In this document: one piece after another, positions 45,332 to 56,213 of the stretch
How the letters are laid out: each line of letters starts with the position of its first letter
Position numbering within the stretch: the stretch's first letter is position 1
DNA from: Corythucha ciliata
Taxonomy: Eukaryota; Arthropoda; Insecta; Hemiptera; Tingidae
Direction: 5' to 3'
Length of the DNA stretch: 64,000 nucleotides
Assembly (NCBI GenBank): GCA_038030265.1
Contig: CM075942.1
Coordinates: 682,001-746,000, forward strand
Translations under genes and position numbers: made by a program
The notes under the pieces: model-generated
What the model was told of the DNA's origin: nothing
What the model saw: only the letters and a program-made list of their open reading frames with translations
Databases searched by the model: none

Positions 45332-45644
45332 TTTTTTTTTTTTTTGTCGGGGGCGCCGGGCTTTGAACCCGGCAGGCGCCTAAGCCTCACTTGGGCTCCT
45401 ACGCCATACCCAGATCTAACTGTGCACTTCACACCCGTACTACGCGGGCGTTTCGGTCGGTGCGCGGTTTGTTGAACGCACATCGCCGGGAACGCCCACA
45501 CGAAGTCGGGTGTGCCGTGTCACAGCTCGCCGCAGCCTTATAGTGTAATGCTGTGACACGGCACACCCGACTTCGTGTGGGCGTTCCCGGCGATGTGCGT
45601 TCAACAAACCGCGCACCGACCGAAACGCCCGCATAGTACGGGCA
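45332..45644 (-). mobile_element. Retroposed element: long hairpin plus tRNA-like region plus poly(A)
   Basis: Flanked by an 11-bp direct repeat TGCATCTGTGC (45321-45331 and 45645-45655). On the minus strand, from its 5' end: a hairpin with 93-bp arms (45642-45550 and 45526-45434, at least one mismatch seen) and a 23-nt loop; then a tRNA-like stretch with A-box-like TGGCGTAGGAG and B-box GGTTCAAAGCC in a T-arm-like CCGGG/CCCGG stem (45420-45346); then A14. Poly(A) and duplication indicate retroposition, as for a SINE. The tRNA-like part at the 3' end rather than the 5' end, and the hairpin, are unusual. Confidence 0.75.
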
Positions 45645-45913
45645 TGCATCTGTGCCCTTCCATGTTTTCATACTTAAGCGTAATTTTACAATAACTCTTT
45701 TTCCACCGACACAAACGGCTACGTGACGTCACATAACCGTTAACGTTAACCGCCAGACGGTTATGCAATAACTCCCTATCGATTCATGTGATCGAAAATT
45801 TGTCATAATTCCCGGATTCAAGTGCGGAGAAACCTCTAAATAGCAAGGATTTGCTTATAGGATCTGCTTGGGAAATTGTGTGTTTCACTCTGCTAAAAAT
45901 GTCTTGACAGTCA

Positions 45914-46168
45914 TTCGGGGTCCGGACATATTGGTGGGAGCGGTAATGGAAAGAATTCCCGCACCCACCAATATGTCCGTTGTGTATCGGACAAATTGGT
46001 GGGCGGTCATATTGGTGGATGGGAAAAATTCCCTCACCCACCAATTTGTCCGTAAGTGTATCGGACAAATTGGTGGGCCACCAATATGACCGTAGTCGGT
46101 TCCGGACAAAGCGGTGGGTCCGCCATTATGACCGAACCATCAGGAGTTCGATTTCATCTGAAAATGTC
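45914..46168 (+). repeat. Palindrome-rich repeat, copy A (CGGACAAATTGGTGGG motifs)
   Basis: Contains alternating direct and inverted forms of CGGACAAATTGGTGGG / CCCACCAATATGACCG. Its flank (GAACCATCAGGAGTTCGATT) recurs reversed at 50570-50600. Confidence 0.8.
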
Positions 46169-46789
46169 TCGAGTCGTTTCCCTACCAAATTAGTCAAATA
46201 ATTGATAAATAAAACAAATGAGTAATTATTTCCGAAAAACCTAGCGAACTTTAAATCCTACACTTCGCAATGCATTTCCTTTCAAAGCAGACGCGTATAG
46301 GCCTTGAATAGTGGTATTTTTCTGAAATTGTAGGTTAAGCTATCCGGGTTGTAGAGAGAGAGGTAGGCGTGCTTTCATGACTCGCAACTGTCATGAAAAT
46401 ATGATTTTCATGCCCAGACATGAAAATTTTTGCCAAAATTACATGCATATTTGCGATGTTTGATGTTTACATTGACTGGCCTAATGGTATTTCATTGTAC
46501 GACGATCATTCTTTGTGGCATTGCTTTTCAACTTCATGTTGTTTGAAACTTTGGGCGAGTGAGAGGTTCTTTTAGATTTACGGCAGGGTAAAGTCCACCC
46601 CACAGCAGGATTATCCGGGTAAAATTAACACCCTTTTGCTCTATTCCACACGTTTGAGGGAGGCTGACTTTCCCTACAACCCTTTGTCGGCGAAATAATT
46701 AACCATTTTCCTTGAATATTTCTCTTGGAAAGCAGTGCTTTATGTATTTATATATATCTTTTAAAAGATGCGGGTGCAGAGGAAGGTTC
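46169..46789. other. Noncoding, no gene seen
   Basis: AT-rich sequence between the palindrome-rich repeat and the 2.2-kb transposon; nothing recognised. Confidence 0.4.
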
Positions 46790-46792
46790 TTA

Positions 46793-49021
46793 AGCTGGGC
46801 ACACACATGCGCTACTTGCCAAGTTCCTAGCCGCTACTCGCCGAGCTCCTAGTAGTGTGTACGGATACTCGCTACTCGCCAAGTAGCGAATATTCGTACT
46901 CGGGGTTGCTCCACTTATTTTCGATGTCGTGCAAGTACCGAGCCAAGTATTAGTTTTCTTTCCGTTGATTTTTCCGTATTCCTTCTACATATCTCGAGTT
47001 TCCTGTGGTGATTTATGGTTGTGTGAGATTATCGACGGTTAAAAATATAGTAATTTCGTAATTGTCTTTATAGGCCAGTCAACAAAAACAATAAAATCGC
47101 AATTAAACGGATAGTTCTGATTTTTTAGTATGTTTTTAGGACCAGCACCAGTTGTGCAAGCACAAGTTTTCAGCTTCGAAAAATTTGTGCTACTTTCGTG
47201 GCACTCAAAAAACCGCGAAATGTTTGCAATTTTTTGGGGGTTTTTACTTTATCTCCTAAAATATGCATTTTAAGATAAAACGTACGAAATACGTTAAGGG
47301 GAGGTTGTACATGTGTTTCCTCGGCCCCCCTCCAATCATACCTCATCTACTCCGCGTTACGGAAATTACCGCCGTATTTCTGCACCAATCGTGGACTTCA
47401 AGGGCTCATTTGAATCTTCAGGAAATTCCGCACAAGCGTACGATCTTACTTTTCTAAATAAGTCGTCAAAAGAGTGTGAATTTTCAAGGTAAAAGTTTGT
47501 GTGCGTTTTACAGTTATTTTAGGGATGAAATATGAAAAAGGAAGATCGTACGCTTATGCAGACTTTCCTGAAGATTTAAATGAGCCCTTGAAGTCCACGA
47601 TTGGTGCAGAAATACGGCGGTAATTTCCGTAACGCGGAGTAGGCGAGGTATGATTGGAGGGGGGTCGAGGAAACACATGTGCAACTCCCCCTTAAAAACC
47701 AAACAAAATTTGCTACAGTTTGAAACATAACGTACCTCTGTATGTCATATAGTAACCATGATACAGCTCCTCGATTTTGGATTAATTTGTCAAAAAAATT
47801 AAAAATTCAAGTTTTAGTCAACTTTCGACCCGAATTTTGGCTAAAATACTCATCCTACTAGAAAAGCCGAGCCGAGAGAATTTGTAACAAATTTAATTAT
47901 GTTCCATTTAAGCACACAACGATGTCAGAAAGACCATAATACATATAGTCCAGTCAAACGGTAGTTCCACGATCTTGGGCTTTGGATATATTAGTCCTTA
48001 TAATATTGTCAGTTAGTAAGTGATTAGGTCCTTTGTTCGGGTCAAAAGTGGTTTAAAAGGTACAAAGCTTCATTAGAGCTACACACTTCGTGTGTTAAAA
48101 GAGGCCTCTGTTGCATTTTTCAGTGATATGTATTGAAGTTGCTAGGCAAAATGTGCCGCAAATCAACCGCCGCCGCCGCGGCACCGCAGCTTAAAAAAAC
48201 GCAAGTGTGCACCGGGCCTAAGCGAATTTCAAACTCGATAATCAAAGCCAAATTAAATTACTTTAAAATGGGCTCGTAAATAGAAAAAGTAAACACGCAT
48301 TGCCGTGCAATATTTTACATTTTAGTAAATGAAATTGTTCAATTCACGAAACAATAAACTTTTTGCCCATTTCGTGTAGGCAGTTTCACTACTGCTGCCT
48401 CGCGAATTCGAGTTTCTCGAGGTAAAGCAATTTTTGGTCTCCGATTTCAAAAATTCAATTTTTTTAACAATTCCGTTTTATTATTGACATCTTTCATAAA
48501 TACAGCAGCCCTCTTGCCGAGCTAAGGTGAACTAACCATCTGGGGTAACATCTGACCGGTGTCACTTGCTTTGTTTTGTTTATTGTGGTCGTGAGAATCA
48601 GAATAGAAAGAAAATTATTGAAGTAAATCCAATTGAAAATTGAAGGATACCCCAGGAGGTCGTTTCACTTAGTCGTCACATGAGCGCTGATGTATTTATG
48701 AAAGATGTCAATACAACAACAACAATACTGAATCTGAAATTTGAATAAGTAATTCCGTGTAGGATAATTGATCCTAAACTGAACTTGACCTCCAACTCCG
48801 CCGGCAGTGAGCCTCAGCTGCTGCAGTGACAACAGTCTTTTGTCATTCATTTCAACGAGCTGCTTGCACGAATTTTCATCGTTTCCTAGGAGACTATCGT
48901 AGTTGGCAAGTCACGCATGTGTGGTCCAAGGTACTTGTGAATAGCCAAGTAGCAAGCAAAGTAAGCTTGCTACTTGCCGAACATTCGGTTATTGGCAAGT
49001 AGCGCATGTGTGTGCCCAGCT
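46793..49021. mobile_element. 2.2-kb nonautonomous DNA transposon, PIF/Harbinger-type ends
   Basis: Terminal inverted repeats of 30 bp, perfect (AGCTGGGCACACACATGCGC at the left; GCGCATGTGTGTGCCCAGCT at the right), flanked by TTA at 46790-46792 and 49022-49024. Subterminal sequence is rich in CTACTTGCC / GGCAAGTAG repeats on both sides. No transposase ORF. Contains a nested TTAA-flanked fold-back element at 47298-47691. Confidence 0.88.
47298..47691. mobile_element. 394-bp fold-back MITE, TTAA target, nested
   Basis: Two ~155-bp arms in inverted orientation (47298-47455 and 47535-47691) with only scattered mismatches, ends GGGGAGGTTGTACATGTG / CACATGTGCAACTCCCCC, flanked by TTAA (47294-47297, 47692-47695). 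Would form a long hairpin as RNA or single-stranded DNA. Confidence 0.85.
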
Positions 49022-49024
49022 TTA

Positions 49025-50569
49025 GTAAGTATAACGGAATTCATTTAGACAGATGTCATCAAACTCCGTTTTATTTTCATTTCCAATGAGAAGTAGTGTG
49101 TTTAATTCAATTTTTTCATCTTCATTTATTCGCAAAGGCTTATTGCAAAGAACACCCCAAAAAAGCTCTTTTCGCTCGGAATGTGTTCAATTTTTTGAAA
49201 TGTTACAAAAGGGTGCGATAATTTGAGTTTGGTACTTTGGTCCTGACTAATCAGGCAATTTTTTTACGAAATTCGCCAAACCTGGATAGCATTTCAAGAT
49301 TCGCTATCATGCGATCAAGTTACGGTTAAACTGCCTAAAATTGATACAAACCTCCACAATCTGAATGATAGCTGGAAAAGTACGACTACTTCTGGAGATA
49401 ACTAGACCAATTCACACTGAAAAATGTTTGCTCTTTCAATTAGTGCCATCAGATTGCATGTACGTGCAACCGTTCTCGACTTATAAGCGCTGAATCCAAT
49501 AAAACCAACGTCAGGACTAAAAATTCTAAAATATTGATTATTTCGAAAACGGTTGGAAATCGGACCTATGTCTATAGGGACTTTTTTGGTCCATTTTGGA
49601 CCTAGAAAAACCCCATAATTTTTTTTATTATTATTCTAATGAACGATGTATGAAGAGCTAGGGATTAGAAGATGTCATGGAAGAAGAGATGTCCTTTTAC
49701 TCGTTCCGATGAGATGAATGACCTACAGGAAAACTCCTGCAGGATCTTTATTTTCGTTGCCATCATTGAAGCAAAACGACATCATAAAAAAGTCCGTCAA
49801 TTGGCATCTGCATTTGTAACCTAAATCCCTATAGCACCTAATGTGAAAAATATTGCGTCGTTGTTAGCGCGCGTGCTTTTACCGCGCTCGTTATTTGACG
49901 AATACCAGCGAGCATAGATAAATAATACTTGAAGGGAGCGAAAACGAAAGCAAAAATTCATATTTCACATCTATGCAGAGACAGCACTCAACTCTATTCA
50001 TAACACTGCTTAACCTGAGGGTGAAGAAGAGAATACAATTTTTTTATTTTTTTTGCCTTTCCCCGCCCATCAAAATGCATGATCGGACCTTTTTTTTTCT
50101 TTTGATCGGACACACGAAGCTACTAAAAAGAAACCAAACTGTTTGGAAACTTCAATCACTACCGTGTGTGGAGTCTTGTCAAAATACATGGAAGAGACTC
50201 AAAGGTGACTGGTTTGTAACTCAAGTTTCCAACCAGTTTCTTTTCAGTCGCTCCGTGTGTAGATGGGCTTAGTGAATAATTTCTGAGATAATCTACATCT
50301 GCCTACTACCAAAGAACAATTATTTTGATGACAAAACAGGTGAATTTTTTGATCAACACCTTAACCATCAGCAATTGATAAAGCCCTTATAGGCCTCTCA
50401 AATTTTATCCAACGTGATAACATTATACAAGGCACATTCACGTCTGGTTTGAAAGGAAATAAATTGCGAAATGTGTGCCTCACTCACGTTCACTAGGATT
50501 TTAAGTTCGCTTGGTTATTCGGAATTAATCAGTCAATTATTTGACTGATTTGGTAGGCACACTCAAGAC
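49025..50569. other. Noncoding, no gene seen
   Basis: AT-rich; short open stretches only (e.g. 49973-50272), no family recognised. Confidence 0.4.
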
Positions 50570-50912
50570 ATTTTCAGATGAAATCGAACTCCTGATGGTT
50601 CGGTCATACTGGCGGACCCACCGCTTTGTCCGGAATCGACTACGGTCATATTGGTGACCCACCAATTTGTCCGAAGGAGTCTCCGGACATTCTGATGGCC
50701 CACCAATTTGTCCGATACACTACGGACAAATTGGTGGCTACACCCACCAATATGACCGCCCACCAATATGACCGAAGTGTTTCGGACAAATTGGTGGGTG
50801 AGGGAATTTCTCCCATCCACCAATATGACCGCCCACCAATTTGTCCGATACACAACGGACATATTGGTGGGTGCGGGAATTCTTTCCATTACCGCACCAA
50901 CCAATATGACAG
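50570..50912 (-). repeat. Palindrome-rich repeat, copy B (reverse of 45914-46168)
   Basis: Same motifs in reverse order, with additional units (about seven motif pairs) and divergent spacing. Confidence 0.8.
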
Positions 50913-50959
50913 CGACTCAGTCATTCACTGTCTGAAAATAGCCAAACTATGGCTATTAC

Positions 50960-51190
50960 CAACATAAGAACAGCTAAACTGATTTTAATCGCGCCCCAAA
51001 GTGGCAAAACTGACGATTAGCGCCTTGCATATGGCTCAACTAACTATATTTGTGCCCTAAAAATGGTTAAAACGGATGTTCCCGCTTTAAAAATATCCAA
51101 ACGGACTTCAAGCGTTTTTAAAATGACCCAAACTGACGCTTCTTGAAGCCCTGAAAATGGCTAAATCAACCAACCATTCACGCGCCACAA
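50960..51190 (-). repeat. Second minisatellite family, reversed block
   Basis: Degenerate units such as CTAAACTGATTTTAATCGCG + CCCCAAAGTGG; reverse orientation of 33400-33760. 51190-51600 shows nothing recognisable apart from a G run at 51545-51553. Confidence 0.6.
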
Positions 51191-51599
51191 ATCGACCATT
51201 CGCGAGTAGAGAGGAAAGGCCGGTTCCAGAGGTGGCGCATGTCAGGGGCCCGGCGGTCCGCCCCTCGCCCCCTTACCACGGTACGCTACTGGGTGGGGCT
51301 AACTCACTGAGAACTGAGAAGGAAGGGGTTTCACTATAGTTCCGCGCTAATTTATGCTCGCATCGCTGTGTGCTTGGTGATCCTCTTTTGTTCGTGTTTC
51401 GGAATAGCGAGGTTGGAATACCTGGAACTGTCGGTATAATTATGCTATTGAAAGAAAACGAGATATTTTTCGTTTTGGGTTTGAAATACGAATGAACGTT
51501 AGGGGTATTTATGGTCAAAAGTTTAACCCGAATTTAATCCTCAGGGGGGGGGGACATCAAAAAGAGACCCGCACCGGCATCACTTGCCCTTGCTATGCC

Positions 51600-52107
51600 C
51601 CTGCCTTCAGGAGCCGCGATTTGGCTTTGTCTGCATTTTAACCGCGAATTATGTTTTTTTTCCACACTTCAACGCTTCTTCTTAATTTTATCAGTGAATT
51701 AGCGGTTTGTCTCCTTTTTATACGCTAATTAGCGATTTTTCTCTATTTTTGCCGTGAATTTGTGTTTTTCCTTATTTTAGCCGCTAATGAGAGATTTTCC
51801 CCAATTTTCACCACGAATTACCGCTTTTTCCCCATTTTGTCACGGATTAGCGATTTTGTTAGCTTTCTGCAGCCACGGAGCTATCTTCAGAAGCCGCGAA
51901 TTGGCGTTTCCTCAAGTTTAACCGCGGATCATCGTATTGTCCACACGTCAGTGCTTCTTCTCACTTTGATCGGTTAATTAGCAATTTTCCCCGATTTTAG
52001 CGGCAAATTATAGTTGAACCACATTCTAAAGGAACCTAAAAATCATGCATTTCGCTTGACTTCTGAATAAAGTGGTTATTTGTACAAAGGCAATCGCATT
52101 CTCTTGA
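51600..52107 (+). repeat. Degenerate ~30-bp minisatellite, block 3
   Basis: AATTTTAGCCGCGAATTAGC-type units up to the assembly gap. Confidence 0.75.
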
Positions 52108-52607
52108 NNNNNNNNNNNNNNNNNNNNNNNNNNNNNNNNNNNNNNNNNNNNNNNNNNNNNNNNNNNNNNNNNNNNNNNNNNNNNNNNNNNNNNNNNNNNN
52201 NNNNNNNNNNNNNNNNNNNNNNNNNNNNNNNNNNNNNNNNNNNNNNNNNNNNNNNNNNNNNNNNNNNNNNNNNNNNNNNNNNNNNNNNNNNNNNNNNNNN
52301 NNNNNNNNNNNNNNNNNNNNNNNNNNNNNNNNNNNNNNNNNNNNNNNNNNNNNNNNNNNNNNNNNNNNNNNNNNNNNNNNNNNNNNNNNNNNNNNNNNNN
52401 NNNNNNNNNNNNNNNNNNNNNNNNNNNNNNNNNNNNNNNNNNNNNNNNNNNNNNNNNNNNNNNNNNNNNNNNNNNNNNNNNNNNNNNNNNNNNNNNNNNN
52501 NNNNNNNNNNNNNNNNNNNNNNNNNNNNNNNNNNNNNNNNNNNNNNNNNNNNNNNNNNNNNNNNNNNNNNNNNNNNNNNNNNNNNNNNNNNNNNNNNNNN
52601 NNNNNNN
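52108..52607. other. Assembly gap, exactly 500 N
   Basis: Round-number run of N inside the minisatellite; true length unknown. Any protein reading across it is meaningless. Confidence 1.
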
Positions 52608-52749
52608 GGGAATTTCAGAGGAAGAGAAAAGAAAGAAAGCAGTGGCAGTCTCGGGCGAGAGTTAATTGTATTCACATCGGGAAAATCTGTTCAAGTTATT
52701 AATTTGTAGTTTGGTGAAAATAAAAGTGTTTTTTTAAAAAACGTTTTTT

Positions 52750-53912
52750 ACGGACTCTAAACATATCTTAAATAAATGAAAACTCTCGTTTTCAGCTCAA
52801 ATTGGGAAAAAGTGTTATTCCCGGCTAAAATTTGAGGAAATCACGAATTCGTGGCTGAAAAATTATGGTAATTCGCAAATTCACAGATCAGAAACGCTTC
52901 AAAGCAGCTATAGTTGAAAAAAACGCGAATTAACGGCTAAAATTGACGAAAATAATCGCGGATAAAGTTTGTCGGAATTTCTAAGTCCGCCTTCTGACGA
53001 CAACTTTGTGACTAAAATTGAGGTAAACGGCAAATTCATGGTTATAAGTAAAAGAAAAAGCACTGATTCACGGCTAGAACTGCGATAAAGCCCTATTCTA
53101 CATATAATTAAAATTGAAAAAAAAATATTAATGCGGTGCCAAAATGTAAAAGAACCCGCCAATTCGCGGCTAATTTAGAGAAAATCAGTAATTATTCTGG
53201 CTAGAATAAAGAGAAAAGTTAATTTTCAGCCTAAATTTAAAAAAAAGTGCTAATTCACTGTCAAAAATGGAAGAATTGCCGATTTGCAGTGCGAAATGAA
53301 CAAAATTCGCTAATACACGGGCTAGAAATAGCTACTGCACTGCAAAAATTACGAAAAAACGCTAATTCACGGCTAAAATTGAGATAAATTTAAATTTGCG
53401 TCAAAAATTGGAAATACGTTAATTCGCGGCTTCCTCCGGAGACGTTTAGGCTGAAATTGAGAAAAAGCGCTAATTTATGGCTATGAGTGAAAAACTCGCA
53501 AATTCGCCGCTAAAACTGAGACAAAATCGCTATTCCGCAGTGTATGGTTACGGTGAACAAAAAATTCTAATTTGTGGTAAACATTTCGAGAATTTTATGG
53601 CTAACATTGAGTAATTTTCAGCTCATACTGAATAAACCGCTAGAAAAAATCGCTAATTTGCAGCTAAAATTGTGCAAAACGTCAACTCGAGGAAAGTTGA
53701 AGAATCATCGCTGATTCACAGAATACCAAGTCTACTTTGCTGCTAAAGTTGGGGAAAAGCGCATATTTATGTCTTTATGGTGGGTAGGGGGATTATCCCG
53801 ATAATCAGTTGCTAATTCGCGGCGAAAAGCGCTAACATGCTGTTAAAGTTGACAAAAAGCACTCATTCGCGGCTAAAATGGAGAAATTCGCAGTTTAAGT
53901 TTGGCGTAAGCG
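52750..53912 (-). repeat. Degenerate ~30-bp minisatellite, block 4
   Basis: GCTAATTCGCGGCTAAAATT-type units; shares long registers with 32870-33081 and 39520-39960. Confidence 0.8.
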
Positions 53913-53921
53913 CTATTTAGC

Positions 53922-55682
53922 ATGCACGTGAACCTGGCGGCACACATATCACCAAACACGACGAAAATGGCGCCATTCGTTTGTTTACTGTTTTTTTACG
54001 TTTGTTTAGCCCTGCAAAATACAGTTTTGTAAAAAACAAAATGTGTGCCGCCAACTTCACGCAACGGCACACATGGCCCCAATCGTTCGTTTCGATACAT
54101 ATTCAGACACAACCTCGTTTGTTTACGTTTGTTTAGCCCAAATTTTCGTTTGTTTAGCCCTGCAACATACAATTTTTTGAAAAACAAAATGTGTGCCGCC
54201 AACTTCACGCAACGGCACACATGACCACAATCGTTTGTTTCGCTACATATTCGGACAAAACTTCGTTTGATTACGTTTGTTTAGCCCAAATTTTCGTTTG
54301 TTTAGCCCAAATTTTCGTTTGTTTAGCCCACATTTTCGTTTGTTTAGCCCAGCAAAACATGTATTTATAAGAAAATACATCATGTGTGCCGCCAACTTCA
54401 CGCAACGGCACATATGACCATAATCGTTTGTTTCGCTACATATTCGGACAGAACTTCGTTTGTTTACGTTTGTTTAGTCCAAATTTTCGTTTGTTTAGCC
54501 CAGCAAAACATGTATTTATGAGAAAATACATCATGTGTGCCGCCAACTTCTCGCAACGGCACACACGACCCCAATCGATTTTTTAGTTACATATTCGGAC
54601 AAAAAATCGTTAGTTTAGCCCAAATTTTCGTTTTTAAGCCTAAATTTTCGTTTGTTTAGCCCAGCAAAACATGTATTTACGAGAAAATACATCATGTGTG
54701 CCGCCAACTTCACGCAACGGCACACATGACGTATTTTCTCATAAATACATGTTTTGCTGGGCTAAACAAACGAAAATTTGGGCTAAACAAACGTAAACAA
54801 ACGAAGTTGTGTCTGAATATGTAACGAAACAAACGATTGGGGTCATGTGTGCCGTTGCGAGAAGTTGGCGGCACACATGATGTATTTTCTCATAAATACA
54901 TGTTTTGCTGGGCTAAACAAACGAAAATTTGGGCTAAACCAACGAAAATGTGGGCTAAACAAACGTAAACAAACGAAGTTGTGTCTGAATATGTAACGAA
55001 ACAAACGATTGGGGTCATGTGTGCCGTTGTGTGAAGTTGGCGGCACACATTTTGTTTTTCAAAAAATTGTATGTTGCAGGGCTAAACAAACGAAAATTTG
55101 GGCTAAACCAACGAAAATTTGGGCTAAACAAACGTAAACAAACGAAGTTCTGTCCGAATATGTAGCAAAACAAACGATTGGGGTCATGTGTGCCGTTGCG
55201 TGAAGTTGGCGGCACGCATGATGTATTTTCTCATAAATACATGTTTTGCTGGGCTAAACAAACCAAAATTTGAGCTGAACAAACGTAAACAAACGAAGCT
55301 CTGTCCGAATATGTATTGAAACAAACGATTGGGATCATGTGTGCCGTTGCGTGAAGTTGGCGGCACACATGATGTATTTTCTTATAAATACATGTTTTGC
55401 TGGGCTAAACAAACGAAAATTTGGGCTAAACAAACGAAAATTTGGGCTAAACAGACGTAAACAAACGAAGTTCTGTCCGAATATGTAGCGAAACAAACGA
55501 TTGGGGTCATGTGTGCCGTTGCGTGAAGTTGGCGGCACACATTTTGTTTTTTAAAAAATTGTATTTTGCAGGGCTAAACAAACGAAAATTTTGGCTAAAC
55601 AAACGTAAACAAACAGTAAACAATCGAATGGCGCCATTTTCGTCGTGTTTGGTGATATGTGTGCCACCAGGTTCACGTGCAT
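53922..55682. mobile_element. 1.76-kb palindromic element with five plus five internal repeat units
   Basis: Ends form long inverted repeats (ATGCACGTGAACCTGGCGGC at left, reversed at right through the GCGCCATTTTCGTCGTGTTT region, >50 bp). Flanks are CTATTTAGC (53913-53921) and CTGTTTAGC (55683-55691), a 9-bp near-duplication. Inside, units of ~150-190 bp containing GTGTGCCGCCAACTTCACGC start near 54043, 54191, 54383, 54534 and 54695, then in reverse near 54861, 55033, 55202, 55352 and 55526; the centre is ~54730. Each unit carries CGTTTGTTTAGCCC subrepeats. No credible gene. Confidence 0.82.
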
Positions 55683-56049
55683 CTGTTTAGCGGATAGACT
55701 GTGGATATAGCGGTAATTTGCCTACAATATATGGAAAAGGCCATAGCTAAAATTAGGAAAAGGCCTTAGAGGCTACCAATAGAGGTTTTATGTAGAGACT
55801 TTTAGGGGCCTCTTGAAGATTTCCGCCCCGGGCCCCGATATAGGTCCACCAGTGACCTCACCTCCTTTTCAACTCACGATCCACCAGTGCTCGCCGGTTC
55901 GGTACGAAATATGTACTTGGTGACAACTTGTCTACTTTTTTTTGCGCATCGCGGCGCGGCGCCATTTCGCGCTGCTACATTTTGTCAACTTGTCTATTGA
56001 AGGACCTGATATTTTTGAATTATTTATTTTTCGTGTTTTTCGCACTATC

Positions 56050-56213
56050 TGCCATCGAAATCGAATTTTTGAAAAGTATTTTTAATTGTATTTTGTATTT
56101 TATTCAAAATACAATTCAAAAAGTATTTGTATTTTAGTATTTAAAATACAGTTTTGAAAGTATTTTGGGCTTTGTATTTAAAATACATTTTCAATGTATT
56201 TTGCCCACCCCTG
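56050..56213 (-). mobile_element. hAT-like MITE end fragment
   Basis: TATTTAAAATAC-rich sequence ending TTTTGCCCACCCCTG, the reverse complement of the CAGGGGTGGGCAA ends at 30969 and 36482. Only one end is visible. Confidence 0.65.

Noticed and set aside
45784..46201. Overlapping frames on both strands rich in TNWW / PTNMS
   Set aside because: Translation of the palindromic CGGACAAATTGGTGGG motif; same strings appear on opposite strands and at 50.6-50.9 kb.
52076..52709. Long open frames across the N run on both strands
   Set aside because: They consist of unknown bases of an exact 500-N gap; no coding evidence.
54386..55538. Series of similar 60-67 residue frames (MPPTSRNGTHDPNR-like) on both strands
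   Set aside because: They recur because the underlying DNA is a repeat unit in a palindrome; each is short and shifts with unit indels, so they are by-products of the repeat.
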